DNA from: an uncultured Hyphomicrobiales bacterium
Lineage (GTDB): Bacteria; Pseudomonadota; Alphaproteobacteria; Rhizobiales; Xanthobacteraceae
Length of the DNA stretch: 57,073 nucleotides
Direction of reading: 5' to 3'
Assembly: GCA_903839845.1 (NCBI GenBank)
Contig: CAIMEA010000027.1
Span: 1-57,073 of the forward strand
In this document: positions 35,564-44,433 of the stretch, piece after piece
Position numbering within the stretch: position 1 is the first letter of the stretch
Layout: every line of letters begins with the position of its first letter
The notes under the pieces: model-generated
Databases searched by the model: none
What the model saw: only the letters and a program-made list of their open reading frames with translations
What the model was told of the DNA's origin: nothing
Translations under genes and position numbers: made by a program

Positions 35564-36598
35564 TTATTCGCCGGCTTTGAATTTGACGAGTTGGGCTTTC
35601 AGCGCGCTCATCGTGGCGGCCGGATCGCCGCCGGCCTTCGTCACATTGTCGGCCCAGGCCTTCTCCAGCGGCTCGGCCGACTTTTTCCAGTCGGCGAGCT
35701 GGGCCGGTGTGAGTTCGTAAACTTCGTGGCCGGCTTCGGCCTTCAGCTTGGCGATGCCGTTATGCTCGAAGTCGGCCCAGGGACCGGCGACCTTGCCCGC
35801 CCATTCATTGGTGCAGTGCGCGTCGATGACCTTCTTCTGCGATGCTGACATCTGGCTATAGGTGTTCTTGTTGAACACGAAGGCGAAGGTGGTCACGTAG
35901 AGCGACGCTTCCATATGATACTTGGTGACCTTGTCGATGCCGAACAGCGGGATCGAGCCCCACGGGAAGGTCACCGCGTCGGCGACGCCCTTGTCGAGAA
36001 TATCGCGCACTTCCGGCGCGCTCGATTGCACATTGGTGGCGCCGAGCTGGGTCATCCAGGTCGCCATGGTGGCGTGCGCGGGGCGGATCTTCATGCCCTT
36101 GATGTCGGCGGGCACGACGATCTTCTTGGTCTTGGAATGGAACGTGCCCGGATCGTGCACGAAGGCGAGGCAGAACTTGACGTCCTTCATCTCCTTGTCG
36201 GCATAGGCGCGATACCAGGCGTCGAGCGCCTGCGAGCCGCCTTTGGCGTTGGAAATCAGGAAGGGCAGTTCGCCGGCGGCGATGACGGGAAAGCGGCCGG
36301 GCTGATAGCCGGGGTTGATATACGTAAGGTCGGCGATGCCGTCGCGCGCCATGTCGTAATGGTCGAAGGCCTTGCCGAGCTGCTGGGCCGGATAGACCTT
36401 GTATTTGATCGTGCCGCCGGAGTCCTTCTCGACCGAGGCGCCCCATTCCTCGAGCGCCTTCTGCAGCGGGTGTGACGGCGGCACCCAATGCGACAGCTTG
36501 AGGTCGAACGTCTTGTCCTGGGCAATTCCGGCGGTGGTCGCGCCGAGCAGGCCGGCAAAGGCGAGCGCGGAGGCGCAGACGGCGATACGGATTTTCAT
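35564..36598 (-). CDS. dctP: TRAP transporter periplasmic substrate-binding protein DctP
   Basis: 344 residues from ATG 36598, with GGGAG 7 nt upstream; a frame extension to 36661 has no support. Signal peptide: MKIRIAVC, then a hydrophobic core ending TTAGIAQ. The mature part has DctP-family features (LSHWVPPSHPL; the substrate-carboxylate Arg in MKIRPAHATMATWMTQLGA; WGSIPLFGIDKVTKYH). It captures a carboxylated ligand in the periplasm and hands it to DctQM. First gene of a long minus-strand operon, divergent from the MarR gene across the palindrome at 36687-36708. Confidence 0.92.
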   Translation of the reverse strand: MKIRIAVCASALAFAGLLGATTAGIAQDKTFDLKLSHWVPPSHPLQKALEEWGASVEKDSGGTIKYKVYPAQQLGKAFDHYDMARDGIADLTYINPGYQPGRFPVIAAGELPFLISNAKGGSQALDAWYRAYADKEMKDVKFCLAFVHDPGTFHSKTKKIVVPADIKGMKIRPAHATMATWMTQLGATNVQSSAPEVRDILDKGVADAVTFPWGSIPLFGIDKVTKYHMEASLYVTTFAFVFNKNTYSQMSASQKKVIDAHCTNEWAGKVAGPWADFEHNGIAKLKAEAGHEVYELTPAQLADWKKSAEPLEKAWADNVTKAGGDPAATMSALKAQLVKFKAGE

Positions 36599-36686
36599 CG
36601 GTTTTCTCCCTCGGTTGATACCGTTGGTTACAAAGCCAACTTTTTTATTATTCAGCCGCATGTTGTCGCGCTTGTAAAGGGAAGTA

Positions 36687-36708
36687 TATGGTTTGATATC
36701 AAACTATA
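36687..36708. promoter_or_regulatory. Perfect palindrome, likely MarR operator between dctP and marR
   Basis: A perfect 14-bp palindrome GTTTGATATCAAAC (36691-36704), extended by TAT/ATA one base further out to a 22-bp dyad. On the minus strand a good -10 hexamer TATACT (36683-36688) directly follows the palindrome and overlaps its left edge, about 85 bp before the dctP ATG. Bound regulator would cover the dctP promoter and the region upstream of its own GTG start (36747). Size and symmetry fit MarR-family sites. Confidence 0.75.
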
Positions 36709-36746
36709 AGCTTGACCGCGGCGGGCGGCGGGCAGGGAGCGACGAC

Positions 36747-37247
36747 GTGGGCGTAAAGAACGCTAAAGGCGGCAGCCGTGTGCGGCGCGGCAAGAATGGG
36801 GTATCGAGCGTCGAATCGATCAATTTCGGTCCGCTGGCGACCTGGGTCGGCTTCAATCTGCGCATGGCGCAGGAGTCGACCTTCCAGGCCTTTTCACGCC
36901 AGTCTCAGGAGATCGGCGAAAGTCCGGGCCGGTTCGCAACGCTGACATTGATCGCGCGCAATCCGGGCATCAGCCAGACCGAGTTGAGCCAGGCCGCCGG
37001 TCGTGACAAATCGAGCCTGACGCCGGTGATCGAGGATCTGGTGCGGCGCGGGCTGGTCGAACGCAAGCGACTCAACCACGACCGCCGCGCCTATTGCCTG
37101 AACGTCACTCGCGACGGCAAGAAAACCCTGACGACCATGATGCGATGCGCGCGCCGGCACGAGCGCAACCTCGACAAGATCATTGGCCTGAAGAACCGCG
37201 ATCGCTTCATCGAAATATTGAAGAAGCTCGCGGCTGGGTTCAACTGA
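36747..37247 (+). CDS. MarR family transcriptional regulator
   Basis: 166 residues starting at GTG 36747, which has AGGGAG 7 nt upstream; a TTG at 36693 lies inside the palindrome and is unlikely. The winged helix is clear: recognition helix QTELSQAAGRDKSSLTPVIEDLVRRGLVERKR followed by the wing NHDRRAYCLNVT. MarR proteins next to hydroxycinnamate genes are commonly repressors relieved by aromatic acids or their CoA thioesters. Here it likely controls the TRAP operon and itself, and perhaps the ligase operon whose 3' end it meets (8-bp gap to the convergent thioesterase gene). Confidence 0.87.
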   Translation: MGVKNAKGGSRVRRGKNGVSSVESINFGPLATWVGFNLRMAQESTFQAFSRQSQEIGESPGRFATLTLIARNPGISQTELSQAAGRDKSSLTPVIEDLVRRGLVERKRLNHDRRAYCLNVTRDGKKTLTTMMRCARRHERNLDKIIGLKNRDRFIEILKKLAAGFN

Positions 37248-37255
37248 GCCGCGGG

Positions 37256-37672
37256 TCAGGCCTCGAACTTTGTCAGCACCGCGTCCGGCACCGGATGCGA
37301 TTTCAGACGTCCGTCGGCGTCGCGCACCGTCCAGACCCGCTTTTCCGAACATTCCGCGCACAGCGCGCCGTCAAGGCTGAGCTTGTGTTCGACCTCGAAG
37401 CTGGAGCGGCCGAAAACGATGGTGCTGAACACGTTGACGTCGTCGCCGAAGCGCGTCGGCTTGATGAATTTCGCCTGCGTGCGCACCAGCGGCCAGCCGG
37501 TGAATTGCAGTTTCTTGAACATCTCGAATTTGGTCATGCCGAGCACCGTCTCGAACAGCATCGCCGTCGAGTGATCGAAGATGCGGAAATAGTTCGGGAA
37601 AAAAATGATGCCAGCGGGATCGCAGTCGCCCCATTCGATGCGCACCATGCGGGTGTTGCTGTGTGTTGCCAT
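37256..37672 (-). CDS. Hotdog acyl-CoA thioesterase (4-hydroxybenzoyl-CoA thioesterase type)
   Basis: 138 residues, single hotdog domain. The active-site region WGDCDPAGIIFFPNYFRIFDHS carries the Asp (DPAGI) that defines the 4-hydroxybenzoyl-CoA thioesterase group. As last gene of the ligase-hydratase-thiolase-dehydrogenase operon it most simply releases the benzoate formed when a cinnamoyl-CoA has lost two carbons. That step would be needed in a beta-oxidative route but not in the retro-aldol route to an aldehyde. It starts 8 bp after the dehydrogenase stop, so translation is probably coupled. Confidence 0.87.
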   Translation of the reverse strand: MATHSNTRMVRIEWGDCDPAGIIFFPNYFRIFDHSTAMLFETVLGMTKFEMFKKLQFTGWPLVRTQAKFIKPTRFGDDVNVFSTIVFGRSSFEVEHKLSLDGALCAECSEKRVWTVRDADGRLKSHPVPDAVLTKFEA

Positions 37673-37680
37673 GTTGCGGA

Positions 37681-38442
37681 CTACCGCGGTGCCATGCGCA
37701 ACGCGCCATCGAGGCGGATGACTTCGCCGTTGAGATAGCCGTTATGGACGCAGTGCAGCACCAAGGCCGCGTATTCGCTCGGCCGTCCCAGGCGCTTCGG
37801 AAATGGCACCGAGGCGCCGAGTGAGTCCTGCGTCTCCTGCGGCAGCGCGGTCAGCATCGGCGTGCCGAAAATGCCCGGCGCGATGGCGAGCACGCGAATG
37901 CCGAACTGCGCGAGTTCGCGCGCCGCCGGCATGGTCAGCGCGGCGACGCCGCCCTTGGACGAGGCGTAAGCCGCTTGTCCAATCTGGCCCTCGAAGGCGG
38001 CGACCGAGGCGGTCGACACGATCACGCCGCGTTCGCCATCGGCGAAGGGCTCAATTGTCTGCATGTCGGCGGCGACCAGCCGCATCATGTTGAAGGTGCC
38101 GATCAGATTGATGCGGATGACGCGCTCGAAATCCTCCAGCGGCTGCGGCCCATCGCGGCCGACAATGCGCTTGGCCGGGCCAATACCGGCACAATTGACC
38201 AGAATGCGGGCCGCGCCGTGCGCCGCCTTGGCCTTCTCAATGCCCGCCTTGGCGCCATCGGATGAGGCGACATCGCAGGCAATGCCGACGCCGCCAATGT
38301 CCTTGGCGACGCTCGCGGCGCCGGCCTCGTTGATATCGAATACCGCCACCTTGGCGCCGGCCGCCGCCAAAGCGCGCGCGGTCGCGGCGCCCAGGCCGGA
38401 TGCGCCGCCGGTCACGATGGCCGCCTGTCCCTTGAGTTCCAT
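37681..38442 (-). CDS. Short-chain dehydrogenase, 3-hydroxyacyl-CoA dehydrogenase type 2-like
   Basis: 253 residues. Rossmann motif TGGASGLG (11-18), Asp36 at the end of strand 2 (VFDINE) favouring NAD, catalytic Ser146, Tyr159 and Lys163 (STASVAAF...YASSK). The insert with FADGERGVIVSTASVAAFEGQIGQAAY is the pattern of the human HSD17B10/3-hydroxyacyl-CoA dehydrogenase type 2 group. In this operon it would oxidise the 3-hydroxy-3-arylpropionyl-CoA to the 3-oxo thioester before thiolysis. It lies 26 bp after the thiolase gene. Confidence 0.86.
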   Translation of the reverse strand: MELKGQAAIVTGGASGLGAATARALAAAGAKVAVFDINEAGAASVAKDIGGVGIACDVASSDGAKAGIEKAKAAHGAARILVNCAGIGPAKRIVGRDGPQPLEDFERVIRINLIGTFNMMRLVAADMQTIEPFADGERGVIVSTASVAAFEGQIGQAAYASSKGGVAALTMPAARELAQFGIRVLAIAPGIFGTPMLTALPQETQDSLGASVPFPKRLGRPSEYAALVLHCVHNGYLNGEVIRLDGALRMAPR

Positions 38443-38468
38443 CGTTCGATTTCCTTCTTTGCGCGCGA

Positions 38469-39716
38469 TCAGGCGCTATACACCGGATTTTCAATCAGCA
38501 TGGCAATGCCCTGGCCGCCGCCGATGCAGGCGGAGGCAATGCCATAGCGCAGGTTCGCGCGTTTGAGTTCGCGCGCCAAGGTCAAGGTGAGGCGAATGCC
38601 GGTAGCCCCCAGCGGATGGCCGATGGCAATCGCCCCGCCATTGACGTTCAATCTGTCCTCGTCGAGTTCGAGTTCGCGCGCGCAGGCCATGACCTGGGCG
38701 CCGAAGGCTTCGTTGATCTCGAAGCGGCCGATGTCGCCGAGCGTCAGCCCGGCGCGTTGCAGCACGGCGTTGATCGCCGGTACCGGGCCAATGCCCATGA
38801 CGTCCGGCCGTACGCCGACGGCGGCGCTGGCGACAATGCGCGCCAGCGGCACCTTGCCGAGCCGGCGCGCGTAATCGGCGCTGCCGACCAGGATCGCCGC
38901 CGCGCCATCGACGATGGCCGACGAATTGCCGCCGGTTTGCACGCCGCCGAAGGCCGGCTTGATTTTCGCAAGTTGCGCCTCGGTGGACACGCGGATGTGG
39001 CTGTCGGCTGAAATCTCGTCCTTGATGCGGATGCCGCGATCCTTCAGCCCGTCCACCGAAAATTTTTCGGTCGTTACCGGCACAATCTCGCCGGCAAGAA
39101 ATCCGCTTTGTTGCGCCTCGGCGGCGCGAGCAAAGGAGCGCGCCGCATAGGCGTCGACCTCGGGACGCGTGATCTGATACTGCCGCGCCAGATTCTCGGC
39201 GGTGTCGCCCATGCCGATGCCGCAGGACGGATCGAGCAACGCTTCCCAGAGGAAATCCTTGAACTCGACCTGGCCCATGCGGAAGCCGCCGCGGCTCGTA
39301 TAAGAGGCGACCGGGTTGCGGCTCATGCTTTCGCTGCCGACGCACAGCGCCAGTTCGGCGCGCTGCAGCGAGATCGTATCGGCGGCCTGCGCCAGCACCT
39401 CGATGCCGGTGCCGCAGACCCGCTGCACCAGATGCGCCGGCGTCGCCTGCGGCACGCCGGAATAGAGCCCGATATGGCGCGGCAGCATGTAGGCGTCGAA
39501 GCTGGCCTGCGCCATGTTGCCGGCGATCACGGTGCCGACGTCGTCGGGGTCCGCGCCGCTTTTTGCAAAAGCCGCGCGCGCCGCCTTGATGCCAAGATCG
39601 ATCGGCGACACCGAGGCGAGCGCGCCGTTGTAATCGGCGAAGGGCGTGCGGGCGCCGTCGATCAGCCAGGCGTCGCTGAAGGTCGCCGCCAAACCGTTTT
39701 GCCCTTCTGACGACAC
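38469..39716 (-). CDS. Thiolase (3-oxoacyl-CoA thiolase) of the phenylpropanoid operon
   Basis: 415 residues from GTG 39716. GGGAG overlaps the stop of the upstream ligase gene 7 nt before, and the two genes are 4 bp apart; an ATG at 39770 would lie inside the ligase gene. Catalytic residues: nucleophile Cys in QRVCGTGIEV, His in AIGHPLGATG, second Cys in SACIGGGQG. Compared with the pcaF product at 47996 it is a different thiolase subgroup. It should cleave a 3-aryl-3-oxopropionyl-CoA to aroyl-CoA and acetyl-CoA. Confidence 0.88.
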   Translation of the reverse strand: MSSEGQNGLAATFSDAWLIDGARTPFADYNGALASVSPIDLGIKAARAAFAKSGADPDDVGTVIAGNMAQASFDAYMLPRHIGLYSGVPQATPAHLVQRVCGTGIEVLAQAADTISLQRAELALCVGSESMSRNPVASYTSRGGFRMGQVEFKDFLWEALLDPSCGIGMGDTAENLARQYQITRPEVDAYAARSFARAAEAQQSGFLAGEIVPVTTEKFSVDGLKDRGIRIKDEISADSHIRVSTEAQLAKIKPAFGGVQTGGNSSAIVDGAAAILVGSADYARRLGKVPLARIVASAAVGVRPDVMGIGPVPAINAVLQRAGLTLGDIGRFEINEAFGAQVMACARELELDEDRLNVNGGAIAIGHPLGATGIRLTLTLARELKRANLRYGIASACIGGGQGIAMLIENPVYSA

Positions 39717-39720
39717 GATC

Positions 39721-41598
39721 CTACTCCCTGATCCTGATGACGCGCGGCGACGGCGCTTCGGCATAGACATCCTCGACCAAAGCGGCGCGATTTTTCAGAA
39801 CGGCGCGCTGGTTGATCGAGCCCTTGTCGGTCATCTCGGCTTTGTCGAGCGACGGCGGCTCGGCCATCAGCAGCGCGCGGCAGATTTTGGTCGACGAGCC
39901 GGTGCTGCCGCGCGCCATTGTCTCCAGCAGCGTGGTGAAATGCGCGCGCACGCGGCCATCGTCGAGAACGATATCCGGCGCGGTGTCGGGGGCGAGGTCG
40001 GTGCAGAGCGCGCGACAGGCGTCGATATTGGGAAATACCAGCGCGGCGACATCGTCGCGGCTTTCGCCGGCGATGACGACATCGCGCACATAGGGCGCGC
40101 AGGCATCGATAAATTGCGCCCGCATCGGGCCGACATGCACCCAGGTGCCGGTGGCGAGCTTGAAATTCTCGGCGATGCGGCCGTCGAACAGGAGACCCTG
40201 TTTCGGGTCGGCCGGATCGGCGAACTTGAAGCAGTCGCCGAGCTTGTAGAATCCCTCGTCGTCGAAAGCCTGCGCCGTGTGTTGCGGCTGCCGCCAATAG
40301 CCGGGCGTGATGTTGGGGCCGCGCACCCGGGCTTCCAATTTGCCTTCGTTCGGCACAAGTTTCAGCTCCATGCCGGCGCCGGGCAGGCCCATGTTCGTCG
40401 CGTCCGCCGTCGGCCAGGTGCGCGCCAGCGCGAAGGGCGCGGTCTCGGTCGAACCAAAGCCGGTCGAAAACAATATGCGCTCGCCGCAAGCCTGTACCGC
40501 CAGCGCCTGAACGTCTTCGAAGACATGCTGCGCCAAAGCCGCGCCGGCGAACCACAACATTTTAACGCGGCTGAAGAATGTCTCGCGCAAACGCGTATCG
40601 CTGCGCAGATAAGGCAGCAGCGCCTCGAATCCCTTGGGCACCGTGAAGTACCAGGTCGGCGCGATCTCGCTCAGATTCCGCACGGTCTCCTCGATCGCGC
40701 CGGGGATCGGCTTGCCTTCATCAATATAGAAAGTGCCGCCATTAAAGATCACCAGCCCGACATCGTGGTTGCCGCCGGCGGTGTGGTGCCACGGCGCCCA
40801 ACCGACGAGCACGGGCGGCTCGTCGATGAAAAAGGCGAGCGCCTGGCGCAGCATCACCTGGTTGGCGCACCACATGCGCTGCGTGTTGATGACGCATTTC
40901 GGCACCCCGGTCGAACCGGAGGTGAACAGGAATTTGGCGATCGTCTCCGGCCCGACCGCGTCATGCGCGGCGTCGATTCTTCCGGTTGGCGTGCCGTGCA
41001 GCGCATCGAATGAAATTGTCGGACGGCCCGGCGTCGGATTCCGGCCGACGACAACGTCCACGTCGTCCGGCACGACCGATTGAATCGCGCGTGCGAATGC
41101 CGCGCCGTCGGCGGCGAACACCAGCCCCGGCGTGATCAAATCGAAGATCGAGCGCAGACGTGCCAGATCGTTCGACACCAGCGAGTAGGCCGGCGAGATC
41201 GGTGCGTAAGGGATGCCGGCATACAGAGCGCCGAGGCCCAACAGCGCGTGTTCGATATCGTTGCCGGACAGGATCGCAATCGGCCGCTCGGTCGAGAGGT
41301 TGCGCGTCAGCAGCGCCTCGCCGATCTCGCGCGCTTGTCGCAGCGCCTGCGCGTAGGTCACCGTGCGCCAGCCCCCGGCTATATCGCGTTGCGCGAACAG
41401 GACGCGGTCGGGCGCAACCTTGGCCCAATGCACCAGCCGTTCGGTGATCTTGTCCGGATAGGGCCCGAGCGCTTGCGGCGAGCGCAGCAGCAGACAGCCG
41501 TCGGTGCGCGACTCAATCATCACGTCTTGCGGTCCGAGCGTGACCTGGCGCAGCGGCGGCAGGGTTGTCGGGACGGTGCGTGCGGGCTCTGCGTTCAT
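39721..41598 (-). CDS. fcs: Feruloyl-CoA synthetase-like acyl-CoA ligase (copy 1)
   Basis: 625 residues, ANL superfamily. AMP-binding motif FLFTSGSTGVPKCVIN; substrate/AMP region GFGSTETAPF; C-terminal hinge and catalytic Lys region AEMTDKGSINQRAVL. The length and the SGSTGVPK-VINT pattern are those of feruloyl-CoA synthetases: hydroxycinnamate + ATP + CoA to thioester + AMP + PPi. It overlaps the second ligase by ATGA (41595-41598). The two proteins align along their full length but differ strongly, including SGSTGV versus SGSTGA, so they are established paralogues perhaps with different ring substituent preferences. Confidence 0.88.
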   Translation of the reverse strand: MNAEPARTVPTTLPPLRQVTLGPQDVMIESRTDGCLLLRSPQALGPYPDKITERLVHWAKVAPDRVLFAQRDIAGGWRTVTYAQALRQAREIGEALLTRNLSTERPIAILSGNDIEHALLGLGALYAGIPYAPISPAYSLVSNDLARLRSIFDLITPGLVFAADGAAFARAIQSVVPDDVDVVVGRNPTPGRPTISFDALHGTPTGRIDAAHDAVGPETIAKFLFTSGSTGVPKCVINTQRMWCANQVMLRQALAFFIDEPPVLVGWAPWHHTAGGNHDVGLVIFNGGTFYIDEGKPIPGAIEETVRNLSEIAPTWYFTVPKGFEALLPYLRSDTRLRETFFSRVKMLWFAGAALAQHVFEDVQALAVQACGERILFSTGFGSTETAPFALARTWPTADATNMGLPGAGMELKLVPNEGKLEARVRGPNITPGYWRQPQHTAQAFDDEGFYKLGDCFKFADPADPKQGLLFDGRIAENFKLATGTWVHVGPMRAQFIDACAPYVRDVVIAGESRDDVAALVFPNIDACRALCTDLAPDTAPDIVLDDGRVRAHFTTLLETMARGSTGSSTKICRALLMAEPPSLDKAEMTDKGSINQRAVLKNRAALVEDVYAEAPSPRVIRIRE

Positions 41599-43466
41599 TC
41601 GGCTATCGCAATCACATTGGCCGGCAGCGGCGAGGCATAGAGCTGCGCGGCGAGGCTGGCGCGGCTGGCCAGCACGGCACGCTGGTTGATCGAGCCTTTG
41701 TCGGTCATTTCGGCTTTGTCGAGCGATGGCGGCTCGGCCATCAGGACCGCCCGCATCACCCGCATCGACGACCCCTGACCGGCGGCGAAACCGTCGAGCA
41801 ATTCCGTGAATTTGGCGCGCACCGCCGGCGCTTCGACGACAGCGTCGGCCGGCGTGCCGGCAGCAAGCCCGGCCAGTTTGCGGCAGGCCTCGATGTCCGG
41901 AAAAATGAGCGCGGCGACGTCGTCGCGGTCGGCGCCGGCCAGCACAACGTCGCGGACGAAAGGCGCGAAATAATCGACAAACCGCGCCCGTAGCGGACCG
42001 ACACTGACCCAGGTCCCGGAGGTCAGCTTGAAGTCCTCGGCGAGGCGGCCATCGAACAACAACCCTTTGCCCGGATCGTTCGGGTCGGCGAATTTCAGCG
42101 CGTCGCCAATTTTATAAAAGCCCTCGGCGTCGAAGGCGTCGCGCGTGTGCTGCTCCTGCCGCCAGTAGCCGGGCGTGATGAGCGGACCGCGCAGGCGCGC
42201 TTCCAGCTTGCCGTCGTTCGGCACCAGCTTGAGCTCGACGCCGGGAAACGGCACGCCGATATTGCCGGCGCGGTCGGCATCCCATGTGCAGGCCAGCGCC
42301 GACGGCGCGGTTTCGGTCGAGCCGAGCGACGACAACAGGATAATGCGTTCGCCGGTGGCCTGAACCGACAGGTCGATCAATTCATCCCAGGTCGTCTGGT
42401 TGAGGCTGGCGCCGGCGTAAAACATGACCTTCAGCCGGCTGAAGAAATTCTTGCGCAATGTCTCGTCGGCGCGAAAGTGCGGCACCAGCGCCTCGTAGCC
42501 TTTCGGCACGTTGAAATAAATCGTCGGCGCGATGTCGCGCAGATTGCGCGCGGTCTTCGGCACGCCCGGCGGCGTCGGGTTGCCATCATCGATATAGAGC
42601 GAGCCGCCGTTCATCAGCACCAGATTGAAATTGTGATTGCTGCCGAAGGTGTGGCTCCAGGGCAGCCAGTCGACCACCACCGGCGGCTCTTCCTTAACGA
42701 ACGTAAAGCCTGAGGTAATCATCGCCTGGTTCGCGCACAGCATGCGATGCGTGTTGATCACCGCTTTCGGCGCGCCGGTCGAGCCGGATGTGAACAGAAA
42801 TTTCGCAATCGTGTCGGGCGTCACCTTCGCCTGCGCGGCGGCAACGCCGGCGGCGTCTTCGGCGCCGATCAGATCGGCGAACATCGTCGTTGGCCGGTCG
42901 CCCAACGGGTTTTGCGCCACGACCAGTTCAATGTTGTCCGGCACTGTGGCGTAGAGCGCGCGCGCGAACGGCCCGCCATCTGCGGTAAACACTATGCCGG
43001 GCGTCAGCAGGTCGACGATCATGCGCAATTTGCCGAAATCGCTCGACATCAGCGAATAGGCCGGCGACACCGGCGCGTAAGGAATGCCGACAAGCATCGC
43101 GGCGAGCGCCAGCAACGCATGCTCGATGCTGTTGCCGGAAAGGATAACGATCGGCCGTTCTGGCGACAGGCCGCGCCGCAACAGCGATGCGCCGATGCGT
43201 TTCACCGCATTGAGCGTCTGCGCATAAGTGAGGGTCCGCCATTTATCCTGTGCGTCGCGCTGCGCCAGGAACACGCGGTCGGGCGCAGCCTTTGCCCAAT
43301 GATCGAGCGGTTCGCCGATTGTGGCGTGATAGCGCGCGAGCGCCTGCGCGGCCGTCATATGGATCGTGCCGTCGGCACGCCGGTCGAGCACGCAATCAAA
43401 CGCGCCAAGCCGCACCGGACGGAGCGGCGCGGCGGCGGGTCGGGGCATTCTTCCCGGTTCCGGCAT
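41595..43466 (-). CDS. fcs: Feruloyl-CoA synthetase-like acyl-CoA ligase (copy 2)
   Basis: 623 residues with FLFTSGSTGAPKAVIN, SLGSTETAPSA and the C-terminal Lys segment AEMTDKGSINQRAVL, the same as in its downstream neighbour. ATG 43466 has GGGA upstream. It is separated from the hydratase gene by 39 bp and overlaps copy 1 by 4 bp, so both ligases are made from one message. Two hydroxycinnamate ligases side by side suggest a broad substrate range or a requirement for distinct substrates such as p-coumarate and ferulate; this is inference. Confidence 0.88.
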   Translation of the reverse strand: MPEPGRMPRPAAAPLRPVRLGAFDCVLDRRADGTIHMTAAQALARYHATIGEPLDHWAKAAPDRVFLAQRDAQDKWRTLTYAQTLNAVKRIGASLLRRGLSPERPIVILSGNSIEHALLALAAMLVGIPYAPVSPAYSLMSSDFGKLRMIVDLLTPGIVFTADGGPFARALYATVPDNIELVVAQNPLGDRPTTMFADLIGAEDAAGVAAAQAKVTPDTIAKFLFTSGSTGAPKAVINTHRMLCANQAMITSGFTFVKEEPPVVVDWLPWSHTFGSNHNFNLVLMNGGSLYIDDGNPTPPGVPKTARNLRDIAPTIYFNVPKGYEALVPHFRADETLRKNFFSRLKVMFYAGASLNQTTWDELIDLSVQATGERIILLSSLGSTETAPSALACTWDADRAGNIGVPFPGVELKLVPNDGKLEARLRGPLITPGYWRQEQHTRDAFDAEGFYKIGDALKFADPNDPGKGLLFDGRLAEDFKLTSGTWVSVGPLRARFVDYFAPFVRDVVLAGADRDDVAALIFPDIEACRKLAGLAAGTPADAVVEAPAVRAKFTELLDGFAAGQGSSMRVMRAVLMAEPPSLDKAEMTDKGSINQRAVLASRASLAAQLYASPLPANVIAIAE

Positions 43467-43505
43467 TTCGTCCCTAGCGCGTTCTTGTCGTCATAACGTT
43501 TCGTC

Positions 43506-44330
43506 TCACTCCGGCCGGGTCACCTTGCCGGCGCGGCCCTCGAGAAAGGCGGTGAGCCGGCTTTTTGCCTCGGCGTCGGCCTGCGCGATCGAGGAAATCA
43601 GCGCCTCGACCGCGTAGCCGCTGCCGGGATCGATCTCGGCAATGCGCGGCAGCACATGGGTGATGGCGAAATTGGTCAGCGCGGTGTTGCTGGCGATGCG
43701 CTCGGCCAGCGCCAGACCCTTGGCGAAGCCCTCGCCCGGTTCTGTCAGATAGGTCGACAGCCCCATCGCCTGGCCATCCTCGGCGGCATAAGTGCGGCCG
43801 GTCAGCATCATGTCCATCATGCGGGCGACGCCGATCAGGCGCGGCAGCCTTACCGAGCCGCCGCCACCGACATAGATGCCGCGGCTGCCCTCGGGCAGGC
43901 CGTAATAGGTCGAACGCTCGGCGACGCGCACATGCGTGGCCGCCGCCAGTTCAAGCCCGCCGCCGACCACCGCGCCATGCAGCACGCAAACCACCGGCAC
44001 CTTGCCGAACTGGATCTTGTCGAACACGCGATGCCACATGCTGGAGTGCGAAATGCCCTGCCGGATGTCGCGCTCCTGTAATTCGCTCAGGTCGAGTCCG
44101 GCGGAAAAATGATCGCCCTCGCCATGCACCAGGGCCGCGGCGATGTCGTCGGGCAGCGAGGTGAAGAACGTCTCGATGCCGAGCACCGTGGTGTCGTCGA
44201 GCGCGTTACGCTTCTGCGGCCGAGCCAATGTCAGGATGGCGACCTTGCCGCGCCGTTCGGCGCGCAGCGAAGCGGGCAGCGCAATGTTCAACGATTCTGC
44301 ACCGGCAGCGGACGTCGGTCTTGAACTCAC
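43506..44330 (-). CDS. Enoyl-CoA hydratase (crotonase family)
   Basis: 274 residues from GTG 44330, with AGGAG 9 nt upstream; ATG 44375 in the same frame has no good ribosome site. Oxyanion-hole segments HFSAGLD and AVVGGG are present. Both crotonase catalytic glutamates are kept at the standard 20-residue spacing: Glu127 (GLELAA) and Glu147 (GLPEGS). Pseudomonas-type hydroxycinnamoyl-CoA hydratase-lyase lacks the first of these (FSPLVA there), so simple hydration is favoured here over retro-aldol cleavage. It lies between the binding-protein gene and the two ligases. Confidence 0.85.
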   Translation of the reverse strand: MSSRPTSAAGAESLNIALPASLRAERRGKVAILTLARPQKRNALDDTTVLGIETFFTSLPDDIAAALVHGEGDHFSAGLDLSELQERDIRQGISHSSMWHRVFDKIQFGKVPVVCVLHGAVVGGGLELAAATHVRVAERSTYYGLPEGSRGIYVGGGGSVRLPRLIGVARMMDMMLTGRTYAAEDGQAMGLSTYLTEPGEGFAKGLALAERIASNTALTNFAITHVLPRIAEIDPGSGYAVEALISSIAQADAEAKSRLTAFLEGRAGKVTRPE

Positions 44331-44433
44331 GGGCTTAATCTCCTGCGGGCCGCCGCCTCTCGGGGCGACGGCCATTTGATCATGTCGCTGACAAACCTCT
44401 GACGCAACCGCCGGCCGGTCGCGCCGCTTATGC

